A stretch of DNA of 64,000 nucleotides from Micromonospora parathelypteridis (GTDB taxonomy: Bacteria; Actinomycetota; Actinomycetes; Mycobacteriales; Micromonosporaceae): assembly GCF_014201145.1 (NCBI RefSeq), contig NZ_JACHDP010000001.1:5890001-5954000 (forward strand). Reading direction: 5' to 3'. Shown here piece by piece: positions 35,836 through 44,443 of the stretch. A program made the translations under genes and the position numbers. The notes below the pieces were generated by a model. The model ran no database searches and was not told the DNA's origin. It worked only from the letters and a program-made list of their open reading frames with translations. Numbering within the stretch: position 1 is the stretch's first letter; every line of letters begins with the position of its first letter.

Positions 35836-35886
35836 CGGTGACGCCTCTTCGGGACGTGGGGATGGGTGGCGGCAGGGCCCCGTTGC

Positions 35887-36103
35887 GGCCCGGCTGTTTA
35901 TCAGCCGGGCCGGCGCATCGGGATGACCGGTGCGCCGGCCCGACTGTTGTCAGCGATGCCGGCGGGTCGGGATGACCGAAGCGACGACAAAGCTGGTCTC
36001 AGCAGGACCGGCGCGTCGGGGTGACCGATGCGACGGCCCGGCTGTCCTCTCAGCGGGGCCGTCGCGTCGGGGTGACCGATGCGGCGGCCCGACCGTCGCG
36101 CCG
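35887..36103. repeat. Tandem hairpin-forming repeats between NRPS genes
   Basis: Four imperfect units of 49-51 bp start at 35902, 35951, 36000 and 36051, sharing a CGTCGGGGTGACCG-like core followed by a GC-rich arm. The left edge holds two perfect hairpins: 35887-35896 with 35902-35911 (10 bp, loop TTTAT) and 35908-35917 with 35931-35940 (10 bp). The array is non-coding. It separates the end of NRPS-3 from the start of NRPS-2. Confidence 0.75.
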
Positions 36104-36152
36104 AGGTGGCGGTCCGGGCTGCTTTCCGATGGGCGGGCTGTGGCTCTGGCGG

Positions 36153-37976
36153 TCAGGCCGCCGCGCTTGTCGCTCGCCGCTCGTCGACCAGCAGTGCGAG
36201 CTCGCGCAGCAGCGGCTGGTCGTAGATGTCACGTACGGTGATGGGCACCGCGAAGGCTTCCCGGACCCGCAGCGCCAAGCGGGTGGCCAGCAGCGAGTGC
36301 CCGCCAAGAACGAAGAAGTCGTCCTCCCGGGCGACCTCGTCGAGGCCGAGCAGGGCTTGCCAGAGGCCGGCAAGGTTCTTCTCGGTGGAGGAGGCGGGCC
36401 GGTCACCACCACCGGCGGCAGTGACCGGCGGCGCCGGCAGGGCCTGGCGGTCCAGCTTGCCCGAGTGGGTGAGCGGGAAGGCGTCCAGCCCCACGACGGC
36501 GGCCGGAACCATCGCCTCCGGTAGGACTCTCCTGAGGTGCTCCCGCAACGAGGTGACGTGCGGGCCGTCGGGCACGACGTACGAGACGAGCCGTAGCCCG
36601 TTGTCTTCGGCGAGCGCGACCGTGGCAGCGTCGGTGACCGCCGGATGGGCCCGGAGCTGGATGTCGATCTCCCCGAGCTCGATCCGGAAGCCGCGCAGCT
36701 TGACCTGGTCGTCGGCGCGCCCGACGAAGTCGTACACCCCGGCGACCCGTCGGGCGAGGTCCCCCGTGCGGTACAGCCGGCCGCCGGGGTCGGGCCCGAA
36801 CGGGTCCGGTCCGAAGCGCTCGGCGGTGAGCCCGGGCTGACCCAGGTAGCCGCGGGCGACGGCCGGCCCGCCGATGTAGACCTCGCCGACGACGCCGTCG
36901 GGTACCGGCCGGTGTTCCTCGTCGAGCAGATGCACCGTGCGATCGCCGATCGACCTCCCGATCGGGATCGCCGGCAGCGCCAGGTCGGCGGCCGTGATCT
37001 GGTGGGCAATGGCGAGGCAGGTGCACTCCACCGGACCGTAGACGTTCACGATCGTCAGATCGGGCTGGTTCGCGAGCACCTTGCCCAGGTGGTCGCGCGA
37101 GGCGACCTCGCCCCCGATGACCAGGCAGCGCAGCCCGGCGAGCAACCCGGGCCGTTCGGCCGCCACGGTGTTGAACGCCTGCGTCGGCAGCATCAACATG
37201 TCCGCCCCGGCCCGCTGGGCGGCGTCGGCGACGGCCAACGGGTCGCTGCCGTCGTCGCCCCGGTGGATGACGAGAGTTCCGCCGGTTGTCAGCACCGGGT
37301 AGACCTCAAAGACGTGGCCGTCCCAGGACATCGCCGAGTGGCACATCGCGCGCAGACCCGGACGCCACGGACCGTAGTCCTCATCGATGTAGAAGCCGGG
37401 GACGCTGCGGTGCGGCACCTCCACGCCCTTGGGCCGGCCGGTGGAGCCTGAGGTGTACGGGACGTAGAGCAGGTCGTCGCCGGTCACCTCCACCGGTGGG
37501 GGCACTGCCGACCCGACGGTGGCGTCCGGGTCGCGGAGCGAGTAGGTCAGCGTCGGGAGATCGGACAGCCCCCAGTCCAGTGGAGGCACCGTGAGGACGG
37601 CACGCACCCGGGCGTCCGCGGCCATGCGCCGCACGCGTTCCGCCGGCAGCCTCCCCTCGAGGGGAACGTAGGCCGCGCCGGCGCCGAGGATGCCCAGCAT
37701 CGCGACGATGGTGTCGGCGGAGTGCCCGGCCCGCAGGCCGACCAGGTCGCCGCGACCGATGCCGAGCGCCAGCAACCGCCGCGACAGCCGGGCGGCGTAC
37801 GCGGACAGTTGCCGGTAGCTCAGCTCCACCTTGCCGTCGACCACCGCCTTCAGGTCCGGGGTGCGGGCCGCCTGCGCGTGGAACAGGCCCGACACGGATG
37901 ATGTGTTGTCTGACATGCCACCAGGGTCGGCACCTGGTCTTTCACCGCGTTGTTGGCTGCCTATCGTCGGGCTCAT
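36153..37976 (-). CDS. NRPS-3: A-T didomain
   Basis: A 607-residue adenylation-thiolation protein. The A domain has YTSGSTGRPKG near residue 173, and T has GGHSLLATRL near 556. There is no C domain, so it loads an amino acid onto itself for hand-over to another protein. The pocket by eye is D-G-F-M-V-G-V-C-L, vaguely like branched-chain pockets but not assignable. The first ATG overlaps the xdhC stop (ATGA); another ATG at 37916 would drop 20 residues that look non-domain. Such A-T proteins commonly feed modules lacking an A domain, or make beta-modified amino acids. Confidence 0.9.
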   Translation of the reverse strand: MSPTIGSQQRGERPGADPGGMSDNTSSVSGLFHAQAARTPDLKAVVDGKVELSYRQLSAYAARLSRRLLALGIGRGDLVGLRAGHSADTIVAMLGILGAGAAYVPLEGRLPAERVRRMAADARVRAVLTVPPLDWGLSDLPTLTYSLRDPDATVGSAVPPPVEVTGDDLLYVPYTSGSTGRPKGVEVPHRSVPGFYIDEDYGPWRPGLRAMCHSAMSWDGHVFEVYPVLTTGGTLVIHRGDDGSDPLAVADAAQRAGADMLMLPTQAFNTVAAERPGLLAGLRCLVIGGEVASRDHLGKVLANQPDLTIVNVYGPVECTCLAIAHQITAADLALPAIPIGRSIGDRTVHLLDEEHRPVPDGVVGEVYIGGPAVARGYLGQPGLTAERFGPDPFGPDPGGRLYRTGDLARRVAGVYDFVGRADDQVKLRGFRIELGEIDIQLRAHPAVTDAATVALAEDNGLRLVSYVVPDGPHVTSLREHLRRVLPEAMVPAAVVGLDAFPLTHSGKLDRQALPAPPVTAAGGGDRPASSTEKNLAGLWQALLGLDEVAREDDFFVLGGHSLLATRLALRVREAFAVPITVRDIYDQPLLRELALLVDERRATSAAA

Positions 37977-39142
37977 CCGACGTGGGCGCCGGCCCGGGTA
38001 AGGGCCGGATGGTCTTGTGGATCTTGGTGAATCCGCCCCGTCCGCGAGGCCAGTCGCTCACCGCTGCCGTTCCACCGCCTCGCGATGATCTCCGCGGCGA
38101 TGCTCACCGCGGTCTCCTCCGGGGTCCGCGCCCCGAGGTCCAGCCCGATGGGGGAGGCCAACGTGCCCAACTCCGCCTCGCTCAGGCCAAGCTCACGCAA
38201 CCGGTCGAGGCGGTCGTCGTGGGTTCGACGCGACCCCATCGCCCCTACGTAGGCCAACGGCAGGCGCAGCGCCACATCCAGTACCGGCCCGTCGAACTTG
38301 GGGTCGTGGGTGAGGACGCACACCACCGTCCGCTCGTCCACCCGGCCGGCGTTCGCCTCGGCCTGCAAATACCGGTCGGGCCAGGCGACCACCACCTCAT
38401 GCGCCTCCGGAAAACGCCGCTCGGTGGCGAACACCGCCCGTGCGTCGCAGACGGTGACCCGGTAACCGAGGAATACGCCGATTCGTGCGACGGCCGCGGC
38501 GAAGTCGATGGCGCCGAACACGAGCATCCGGGGTGGCGCCTGATGCGACGCCACATACAGGGTCACCTCGTCGCGCCGGCGCTCGCCGTCGTAGCCGTAG
38601 TGAAGTAGACCGGTTCTGCCGGCGGCCAGCATTCCGCGTACGTCGGCGACGACGGCGGCGTCCAGCCGGGCGCTGCCCAGTGATCCGTCGGAATGGTCGG
38701 CGTAGACGATGAGCCGCCGCCCCGGGCTGCAGGCTGGATCCTCGCCGCTGGTGGCGACGCAGGTCACGACCGCGACTGCGATCCCATGCCGCACCGCGTA
38801 CGACACCGCCGCGAGCTGCGGAAAGGACTTCCGGTCCACCCGCTCCACGAACACGTCGAGGATCCCGCCGCAGGTCAGGCCGTCCGTAAAGGCGTCATAG
38901 TCGCTGACGCCGTACCGTTGCAGCACCGCCGTCCGGGACTCGATCACCTCCTGGGCCAACTCGTAGACCGCGCCCTCGACGCAGCCGCCCGCGACGCTGC
39001 CGACCGCCGTACCGTCCGCTGCGACCAGCATCGTCGCGCCCGCCGGCCGCGGCGCCGAGTGCCGCGTCGCCACCACGGTGGCCATTCCCACCGGGATCCC
39101 GTCGGCCCACCAGCGCTCCAGATCTTTCAACACCTCACGCAT
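37973..39142 (-). CDS. xdhC: XdhC/CoxI-type molybdenum cofactor insertion protein
   Basis: About 389 residues. The N-terminal XdhC domain contains VATRHSAPRPAGATMLV and GSVAGGCVEGAVYELA, with a conserved Cys. The C-terminal Rossmann-like domain contains RMLVFGAIDFAAAVARIG and LAYVGAMGSRRTHDDRL. XdhC proteins bind the molybdenum cofactor, promote its sulfuration and hand it to xanthine-dehydrogenase-type enzymes. The client is almost certainly the hydroxylase encoded at 21,628-25,339. Its coupling to NRPS-3 ties that hydroxylase to peptide synthesis. GGAAGGG precedes the ATG at 39142. Confidence 0.9.
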   Translation of the reverse strand: MREVLKDLERWWADGIPVGMATVVATRHSAPRPAGATMLVAADGTAVGSVAGGCVEGAVYELAQEVIESRTAVLQRYGVSDYDAFTDGLTCGGILDVFVERVDRKSFPQLAAVSYAVRHGIAVAVVTCVATSGEDPACSPGRRLIVYADHSDGSLGSARLDAAVVADVRGMLAAGRTGLLHYGYDGERRRDEVTLYVASHQAPPRMLVFGAIDFAAAVARIGVFLGYRVTVCDARAVFATERRFPEAHEVVVAWPDRYLQAEANAGRVDERTVVCVLTHDPKFDGPVLDVALRLPLAYVGAMGSRRTHDDRLDRLRELGLSEAELGTLASPIGLDLGARTPEETAVSIAAEIIARRWNGSGERLASRTGRIHQDPQDHPALTRAGAHVG

Positions 39143-39248
39143 TAGTGATCCCTTCCACCGATCGTCTCGCCTTTGCGGGGAATGTTGGCCGATGCGATTG
39201 CCAGGTCGGCCATTCTCATTTGGCGCGCGGACGAACTGCGACGCAGAA

Positions 39249-39273
39249 GAAGCCACCCGATACGGGTGGCTTC
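39249..39273. terminator. Hairpin terminator after the small repeat peptide gene
   Basis: Arms 39249-39259 (GAAGCCACCCG) and 39263-39273 pair perfectly over 11 bp around a 3-base loop, with T-rich flanks on both strands. It lies 29 bases after the minus-strand stop of the peptide gene, and before xdhC. Confidence 0.75.
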
Positions 39274-39301
39274 CTTTGTGCAAGCTTTGTCGGGGCGGTG
39301 G

Positions 39302-39421
39302 TCAGCCCCAGATCGTGTCGCCACGACGGCCCCAGATCGTGTCGCCTCGACGGCCCCAGATCGTGTCGCCTCGACGGCGGGAAGCGAAGTTGATGCCGTT
39401 GTCGCTGATGTTGTTCGACAT
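39302..39421 (-). CDS. 39-residue peptide with three RRGDTIWG repeats (AfsS-like position)
   Basis: A short gene read directly from the sequence. It has a 15-residue leader beginning MSNNISDNGINFAS, then three perfect tandem copies of RRGDTIWG, ending at Gly39. A strong ribosome site (AAAGGAG, spacing eight) precedes the ATG and a hairpin terminator follows. It lies directly downstream of, and on the same strand as, the AfsR-type gene, with its own upstream region holding three spaced heptamers. In Streptomyces coelicolor the small repeat protein AfsS is encoded directly downstream of afsR and is its target. The repeat sequence here differs from what I recall of AfsS. The alternative is a multi-core modified-peptide precursor, but no obvious modifying enzyme is adjacent. 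Confidence 0.75.
   Translation of the reverse strand: MSNNISDNGINFASRRRGDTIWGRRGDTIWGRRGDTIWG
39305..39376 (-). repeat. Three 24-bp tandem repeats inside the small peptide gene
   Basis: Three adjacent 24-base units encode RRGDTIWG each. They are identical except for one base (CGA versus CGT for an arginine in the last unit), which suggests recent amplification or strong constraint. Confidence 0.95.
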
Positions 39422-39489
39422 CTCGGATTCTCCTTTTGGGGGGCCATCTCTCGATGCCGAAAGGTTGTCCGAGCAGGCTTTTCTCGCCT

Positions 39490-39532
39490 CTACTGATCTC
39501 TATTGTTTCGCTACTGTCGACCTCGGCCGAGG
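39490..39532 (-). promoter_or_regulatory. Candidate AfsR/SARP operator and palindrome before the small peptide gene
   Basis: On the minus strand the heptamers ACAGTAG, ACAATAG and TCAGTAG start 11 and 10 bp apart (plus positions 39511-39517, 39500-39506, 39490-39496). They lie about 70-95 bases before the peptide start. A perfect 12-bp palindrome CCTCGGCCGAGG (39521-39532) adjoins them. The spacing matches SARP-type direct repeats; which regulator binds is inference. Confidence 0.5.
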
Positions 39533-39710
39533 CAAAAGGGCGTGGTGAAGCCACGGTTTGGCGGTCTTGGATATGCCAGCGGGACTACTCAGGATCGGTC
39601 TGCTGAGGGTCGGCGTGCTGGTCCAGGCGCACGAGCCTTGTCGCGTCGTTCGGCCCGCAAGTGGATGGTGCGACCAGTCGGCGCGCCGCGCTCCGCGGCC
39701 TGCGCCTCGG

Positions 39711-42700
39711 CTACGTCCTGGCGGTCGCCTGCCCCGCCAGGTGCTCACCGGACGCAGCAGCCGGCGGATCGACCAGATCGGCGCGGGTCTGACCCGCGCC
39801 GTTCGACAGCGCGTCTCGGCCAGTCCCAGCGAGAGGAGGCACCGCCTCCAGCGCTGCCTGCTCGATGGTGCGGACCAGCGCTACGGCCCGCTCGTACCAG
39901 GTGTCGGCGTGCAGCCCGAGGAAGAGCTCCTGCGCGCGGAACGCTGCTCGCAGCGCCTGTTCGCGCTGGCCCCGATCCTGGTGGAACTCGGCGATGGTCA
40001 GACTGATGCGCGCCTCGATGAAGTCCTCGTTCAGCTGGGCCGCGAGCGCCGCCGCCGCGCTGAGCATGGCCTCCGCCTCCGCGTGGCGGCCCCGGCGCAG
40101 GGCCACGCTGGCCAGGCCGTGCTTGGCATGTGCCTCCCCGACCCGGTCCTGCAGCACCAGCACCAGATCCAGTGCGTCCTGGAACGCGCGCTCGGCCTCG
40201 TTCAGCTCGCTGAGGGTCAGGTGCAGGTCGCCAAGACGGCACAGCACCTGGGCGTGTACGCGGCGAGCGTTGGCTCTCTCGGCCGCCGCGAGGGCCAGCT
40301 TCAGGTCATGGGCGGCCGCCTCGCGGTCACCAGCCTCCAGATGGAGCTGGGCGATGTTGCTCATCACGTGCGCCTCGGCGACGTGGTCGCCAGCGTCACG
40401 TAGCCGGCCCAGCGCGTCCTCGAAGCCCCGCATCGCGGCATCGGCCTTCCCGGTGATCCGGTCGAGGAAGGCCAGCATGCGCAACGCGAGGGCGTAGCCA
40501 TGGTCCTCTCCGATATCACCGAACAGCTGCGTGGCCTCGGTAAGCAGCGGTCGCGCGTCGTCATGGCGTTGCTCGAACAGGGCCAAGGAACCGAGGGAGC
40601 TCAGCATCGCCGCCCGCCCGCGTCGGTTGCCGCTGCGAGCGGTGACCTCCAGCGCCAGCTCGTGGGTCGTACGCCAGTCGCCGAAATAGCGCCGGTTCTC
40701 GAACAGCGTGACCGATGCCAGGGCAAGGTCCCAGCACGCGTCGTCCAGACCCATCTCGGCCGCGAGGCGTACCGCCGCGAGCAGGCCAAGGCGCTCGGTG
40801 TCGTACCAGGCCAGCGAGTCGGCGATCACCTTGTCCAGGACGGACTCGGCCAGCCGCCAACGCGGTGCCTCTCCGTGGATGACGGTGTGGTCGCCGCCGT
40901 ACTCGGCCCGGTGGGCGCGTTCGGCCAGGAACAGCCAGGCGCCCACGAGCCGGCGCGCCGTTGCCAGCCGCTCGGCCTCGGTCTCACCGGCCTCCAACTG
41001 CTCGCGGGCGTACGCCCGGACCAGGTCGTGCAGCCTGAAACGGGCCCGGCTCCCACGGCCGTGTTCCACCTCGACCAGGCGCGCCTCGACCAACTCGTCG
41101 AGCAGATCACCGGCGGTCATCGGGTCGCAGTCCATCAGCGGCGCGCAGATCCAGCCACCGAAGTCAGCCGAGCTGGCCTGGCTGAGCAGCCGGAACAGGC
41201 GCTGTGCCGGCGGGCTCAGTGCCCGGTAGGACAGCGCAAGGTTGGCGCGAACGTCCAGCCCGCCGTGCGCCAACTCGCTCAGCCGTCGACGCTCGTCGGA
41301 CAGCCGATCCACGAGATCGCTCACCGCCCAGTGCGGACGGGCGACCAGGCGGGCGCCGGCGACCCGCAGCGCCAGCGGAAGGCCACCGCAGAACCGGACC
41401 AGCGAGATGGCGGCACTTTCCTCGGCGTGGATGCGGTCTCGACCGAGCATCTTGCCCAGCAGCTCAAGTGCGTGATCGAGGCCCAACACGTCCACTTCGA
41501 CCGGGTACGCCCCGGACAGCCCACTGAGGCGGTGCCGGCTGGTGAGGATCACGGCGCATCCAGCGGTGGCCGGCAGGATGGGCCGCACCTGGTTCTCGTC
41601 CGAGCAGTTGTCGAGCACGACGAGGATTCGCCGGTCGGCCACGCAGGTACGAAACATCTCCGCGCGCTCGTCGAGCTGCTCCGGCAGGTTGATGGCGAGC
41701 ACTCCCATCGCCCGCAGGAAACGGCCGATCACGTCCGCAGGTGCCGCGGGCTCGGCGTTGACGCCGTGCATGTTGGCGTACAGCTGCCCGTCGGGGAAGG
41801 CGTCGGAGAGTGCGTGGGCCACATGCGTGGCGAGACTCGTCTTGCCCACGCCGCCACGGCCGGAGATCGCCACCATCGGAACGCCGGTGGCGCTGGCATC
41901 GGAGAGCAGTCGCTCGCGCATCGCTTCGATGAGCCCGGCGTGTCCGGTCATGTCGGACTGGGCGATCGGCAACATCCGCGGCACCTGTACGGGGCCGCTG
42001 CGCGGACCGCCGCCGATGCCGGTGCCGATCCGCAGGTCGGGATCGTCGCTGAGGATGCCCTTCTCCATCAGGCGTAGCTGCTCGCCTGGCTCCAGGCCCA
42101 GGTCGTCGATGAGGATGCGGCGGCCGTCGCGGTAGACCTCCAACGCGTCGGCGCGACGGTCACAGCGAAAGAGCGCCAGCATCAACTGCGCGCGGAGCCG
42201 CTCGCGCAGCGGGTACCGCTCGACGAGGTCGACCAGTTCGCCCACGGTCTCCTGGTGCTGGTGCAGCCGCATGCGTAGGTCGATGTACTCCTCGATCGCG
42301 GCGATCCGGCGTTCGAGCAGCGAGGCCGCGGCCGCCTGCAGGATCGGGCTGGGAATCCCGGCGAATGGCTCGCCGTGCCAGAGCGACAGTGCTTCGGCGA
42401 AGGACTGTGCGGCGTCGGTCAGCCTCCCGCCGCTGGCTGCCTTCCTTCCGGCGGCGACGGCGCGCTCGAACATCAGCAGGTCGAGCTTGGTGGGATCGAC
42501 CTCTATCTGGTAGCCCGGCTGTTTGGTGTGGATGGTCGCGTCGATGCCGTGCATCGCCAGGGTGCTGCGCAGACTCGACACGCAGATCTGGATCTGGCCT
42601 CGGGCGGTGGTTGGCGGCTTGTCCGGCCACACCGTGTCGATCAACCGTTCGACCGAGACGATCCTGCTGCTCTCCAGCAGGAGGGTGGACAAGACGATGC

Positions 42701-42776
42701 TTTGCCGCGCCGCGGTCAGTGAGACGGGCCCAGTGACGCCGATGAGCTCAAGCGGACCCAGTATGCGAAACCACAC
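39711..42776 (-). CDS. AfsR-type pathway regulator (wHTH-BTAD-NB-ARC-TPR)
   Basis: A complete 1021-residue regulator. The winged-helix OmpR-like DNA-binding domain (about 1-95) begins FRILGPLELIG, and the BTAD activation domain covers about 98-245. The NB-ARC ATPase has P-loop ISGRGGVGKTSLATH near 305, Walker B RRILVVLDN near 380 and GLPLALRV near 467. TPR repeats fill about 650-1000. It is the same architecture as AfsR, whose ATPase and TPR parts modulate DNA binding. The GTG start follows GGGGGCAAC. Lying inside the cluster, it is the natural candidate to activate it, acting at the spaced heptamer repeats before the mbtH genes and the small repeat peptide. Confidence 0.92.
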   Translation of the reverse strand: MWFRILGPLELIGVTGPVSLTAARQSIVLSTLLLESSRIVSVERLIDTVWPDKPPTTARGQIQICVSSLRSTLAMHGIDATIHTKQPGYQIEVDPTKLDLLMFERAVAAGRKAASGGRLTDAAQSFAEALSLWHGEPFAGIPSPILQAAAASLLERRIAAIEEYIDLRMRLHQHQETVGELVDLVERYPLRERLRAQLMLALFRCDRRADALEVYRDGRRILIDDLGLEPGEQLRLMEKGILSDDPDLRIGTGIGGGPRSGPVQVPRMLPIAQSDMTGHAGLIEAMRERLLSDASATGVPMVAISGRGGVGKTSLATHVAHALSDAFPDGQLYANMHGVNAEPAAPADVIGRFLRAMGVLAINLPEQLDERAEMFRTCVADRRILVVLDNCSDENQVRPILPATAGCAVILTSRHRLSGLSGAYPVEVDVLGLDHALELLGKMLGRDRIHAEESAAISLVRFCGGLPLALRVAGARLVARPHWAVSDLVDRLSDERRRLSELAHGGLDVRANLALSYRALSPPAQRLFRLLSQASSADFGGWICAPLMDCDPMTAGDLLDELVEARLVEVEHGRGSRARFRLHDLVRAYAREQLEAGETEAERLATARRLVGAWLFLAERAHRAEYGGDHTVIHGEAPRWRLAESVLDKVIADSLAWYDTERLGLLAAVRLAAEMGLDDACWDLALASVTLFENRRYFGDWRTTHELALEVTARSGNRRGRAAMLSSLGSLALFEQRHDDARPLLTEATQLFGDIGEDHGYALALRMLAFLDRITGKADAAMRGFEDALGRLRDAGDHVAEAHVMSNIAQLHLEAGDREAAAHDLKLALAAAERANARRVHAQVLCRLGDLHLTLSELNEAERAFQDALDLVLVLQDRVGEAHAKHGLASVALRRGRHAEAEAMLSAAAALAAQLNEDFIEARISLTIAEFHQDRGQREQALRAAFRAQELFLGLHADTWYERAVALVRTIEQAALEAVPPLAGTGRDALSNGAGQTRADLVDPPAAASGEHLAGQATART

Positions 42777-43227
42777 GTTGCCCCCGTTATAGGCGTTTGA
42801 TTTCGTCGCACGGCGAGGTTATCAGAGCGAGCGGCGTCGATGGTATTAAAGTCTGTCGATAGATTGGAGATCGATAGCGCGGACCTCGCGCGGCCGACGG
42901 AATGGTGATGGGACAGTACGACAGCGCAGGCAGGAGATCAAGGTCGATGTATGCGCAGGCCCCCGGGGCGCTTTCCGGCTTGAAGTGTTCTGTCCAGGTT
43001 GAGAACCCGGCACGACATGGAATTGTGGGACGAGCCCGACTCTGGTGACCTTTCGGATGATGCGGCCTGACCTCGCCGGTCTGGCCCTGTCGGGATCCGG
43101 ACTCGCGGCGGGCTCGACCACCGTGGACTCGGTCGTCAAGCGTCACGCGTCCGGCCGCAACGCGCGGAAGGTGGCCGTCTGTTCAGGCCACCTCCGCGCC
43201 TCGTCGAACGAGCGTTGCGCGCGTCGC
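42777..43227. promoter_or_regulatory. Upstream region of the AfsR-type gene
   Basis: 451 bases with no supported gene. The part next to the regulator (42,785-42,880) is unusually AT-rich for this DNA. It includes CTATAA 11 bases before the GGGGGCAAC site, and direct repeats of TCGATAG at 42856 and 42871. It probably holds the regulator promoter. The far end holds a terminator-like hairpin for the ligase gene. Confidence 0.4.
43162..43199 (-). terminator. Hairpin after the carrier-protein ligase gene
   Basis: GCGCGG-AAG-GTGGCC (43162-43176) pairs with GGCCACCTCCGCGC (43186-43199), with one bulged base and a 9-base loop. It lies 29 bases beyond the minus-strand stop of the ligase gene. Confidence 0.6.
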
Positions 43228-44421
43228 TCAGGAACGGCCGAGAGCCGCGCGGACCCGCTCCGGCCATTTCTGAGGGTCGGCGCCGTACTGGCAGACCAGG
43301 GCGTACGCGAACCGTTCCAGGCCGAAGCCGGCACACGCGGTGTAGACCGGCTCGCCCGCCGTTCCCTGAAGCGCGAAGGCCTCGGCGAACATCTGCTCGT
43401 GGAAGTTGAACGACCCGACGGCGATGGTCTCGCCAGCGCCGACGTCGAGGCGAAGCTCGTACTTGAGTTCGAGCAGTCGCTGCGAGGTGGACCGCAGAGC
43501 CCCGTCGGTGTTGCCGAAGAACGGGTCGTTGGCCACCTCGCACCGGCCGACCAGGCCCATCTCGTCGGCCAGGCCCAACAGGCGGTCCATCAGGCGCTCG
43601 CGGTCGGCGAGCACCTGCTCCCGGGAGCCGACGAAGACCACCTCGCGGATGGTGAAGTCCCACAGGCGCTCCAGGCCCTTGCGGTACTTCTCCTCGTGCC
43701 GGAACGACTTCCCGCGCGACGTGACGACCGAGACCCCGTCCGGCAGCGAACCGTCGGCGAACTGGTGGAACGTGTGGTAGCACATTGTCGGTGGCAGGCA
43801 GTAGTCCACCTCACGGCAGGATTCGAGCAGCTGCGCGTCCAGCCCGCCGGCGGACTTCGTCCTGGCCAGGAAGTCCTGGTACACGTCGATGTCGCTGTGC
43901 AGGCGGGTGACGAACATGACGTACTGGGGAAACGACGTGAGGTAGCCGCAGCGGTACAGCGTTTTGGCGGGAATCAGGGTCGGGTAGCGGTACTCCCGCC
44001 CGTGCATCTCCTGGACGACGAAGTCCCGCACCGTGCGGTCCAGGTCGTCCATCAGGCCCAGCACCGGCTCGCCGAGGGCGATCTGTCCCTCGCCGGCCTC
44101 GAACGCGATCCCCTCCGCCACGAGGTCCTCGAAGGTCCCGGGGGCGATGGCGCGGTCTTCGGCCGAGCGCCAGATGACCTTGGCATCGCGGCCGAGCTGG
44201 GTGAGGACGTCGTTCTGCAGGATGACGTTGAGCTTGCGGGCGAGGTTCTCGGTGGCCTCGGGCGTGTCCGTTCGTACGGTGACGCCGGTGACGCCGCGGT
44301 CCTCGACGACGAATTCGAAGTCGACGATGTTCCGGGAGGCGAAGTACACGCGGCGGGCGAACTCGTCGGCCAGCGTGCCGTTCAGTGCGCGCTCCAACTG
44401 GATGGTGTGCAGGGTGCTCAT
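43228..44421 (-). CDS. Amino acid:[carrier protein] ligase (class II aaRS-like)
   Basis: About 397 residues related to the catalytic core of class II aminoacyl-tRNA synthetases (SerRS-like) but without a tRNA-binding arm. Near the end lie EQMFAEAFALQGTAGEPVYT and GFGLERFAYALVCQYG, the class II motif 3 arginine region. PTMCYHTFHQFADGSLPD covers the zinc/substrate region. Known relatives load Gly or Ala onto phosphopantetheine carrier proteins instead of tRNA. It follows an acyl-CoA dehydrogenase and an acyltransferase in one operon. A likely role is charging the free ACP or an NRPS carrier site. Which amino acid it uses is unknown; Ser would fit an aminomalonyl route. Confidence 0.85.
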   Translation of the reverse strand: MSTLHTIQLERALNGTLADEFARRVYFASRNIVDFEFVVEDRGVTGVTVRTDTPEATENLARKLNVILQNDVLTQLGRDAKVIWRSAEDRAIAPGTFEDLVAEGIAFEAGEGQIALGEPVLGLMDDLDRTVRDFVVQEMHGREYRYPTLIPAKTLYRCGYLTSFPQYVMFVTRLHSDIDVYQDFLARTKSAGGLDAQLLESCREVDYCLPPTMCYHTFHQFADGSLPDGVSVVTSRGKSFRHEEKYRKGLERLWDFTIREVVFVGSREQVLADRERLMDRLLGLADEMGLVGRCEVANDPFFGNTDGALRSTSQRLLELKYELRLDVGAGETIAVGSFNFHEQMFAEAFALQGTAGEPVYTACAGFGLERFAYALVCQYGADPQKWPERVRAALGRS

Positions 44422-44443
44422 GGTCTCGTCCTCTCGTCGGCGG

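Noticed and set aside
35887..36103. CRISPR array
   Set aside because: The whole about 50-bp unit repeats imperfectly, without unique spacers, and there are no cas genes nearby.
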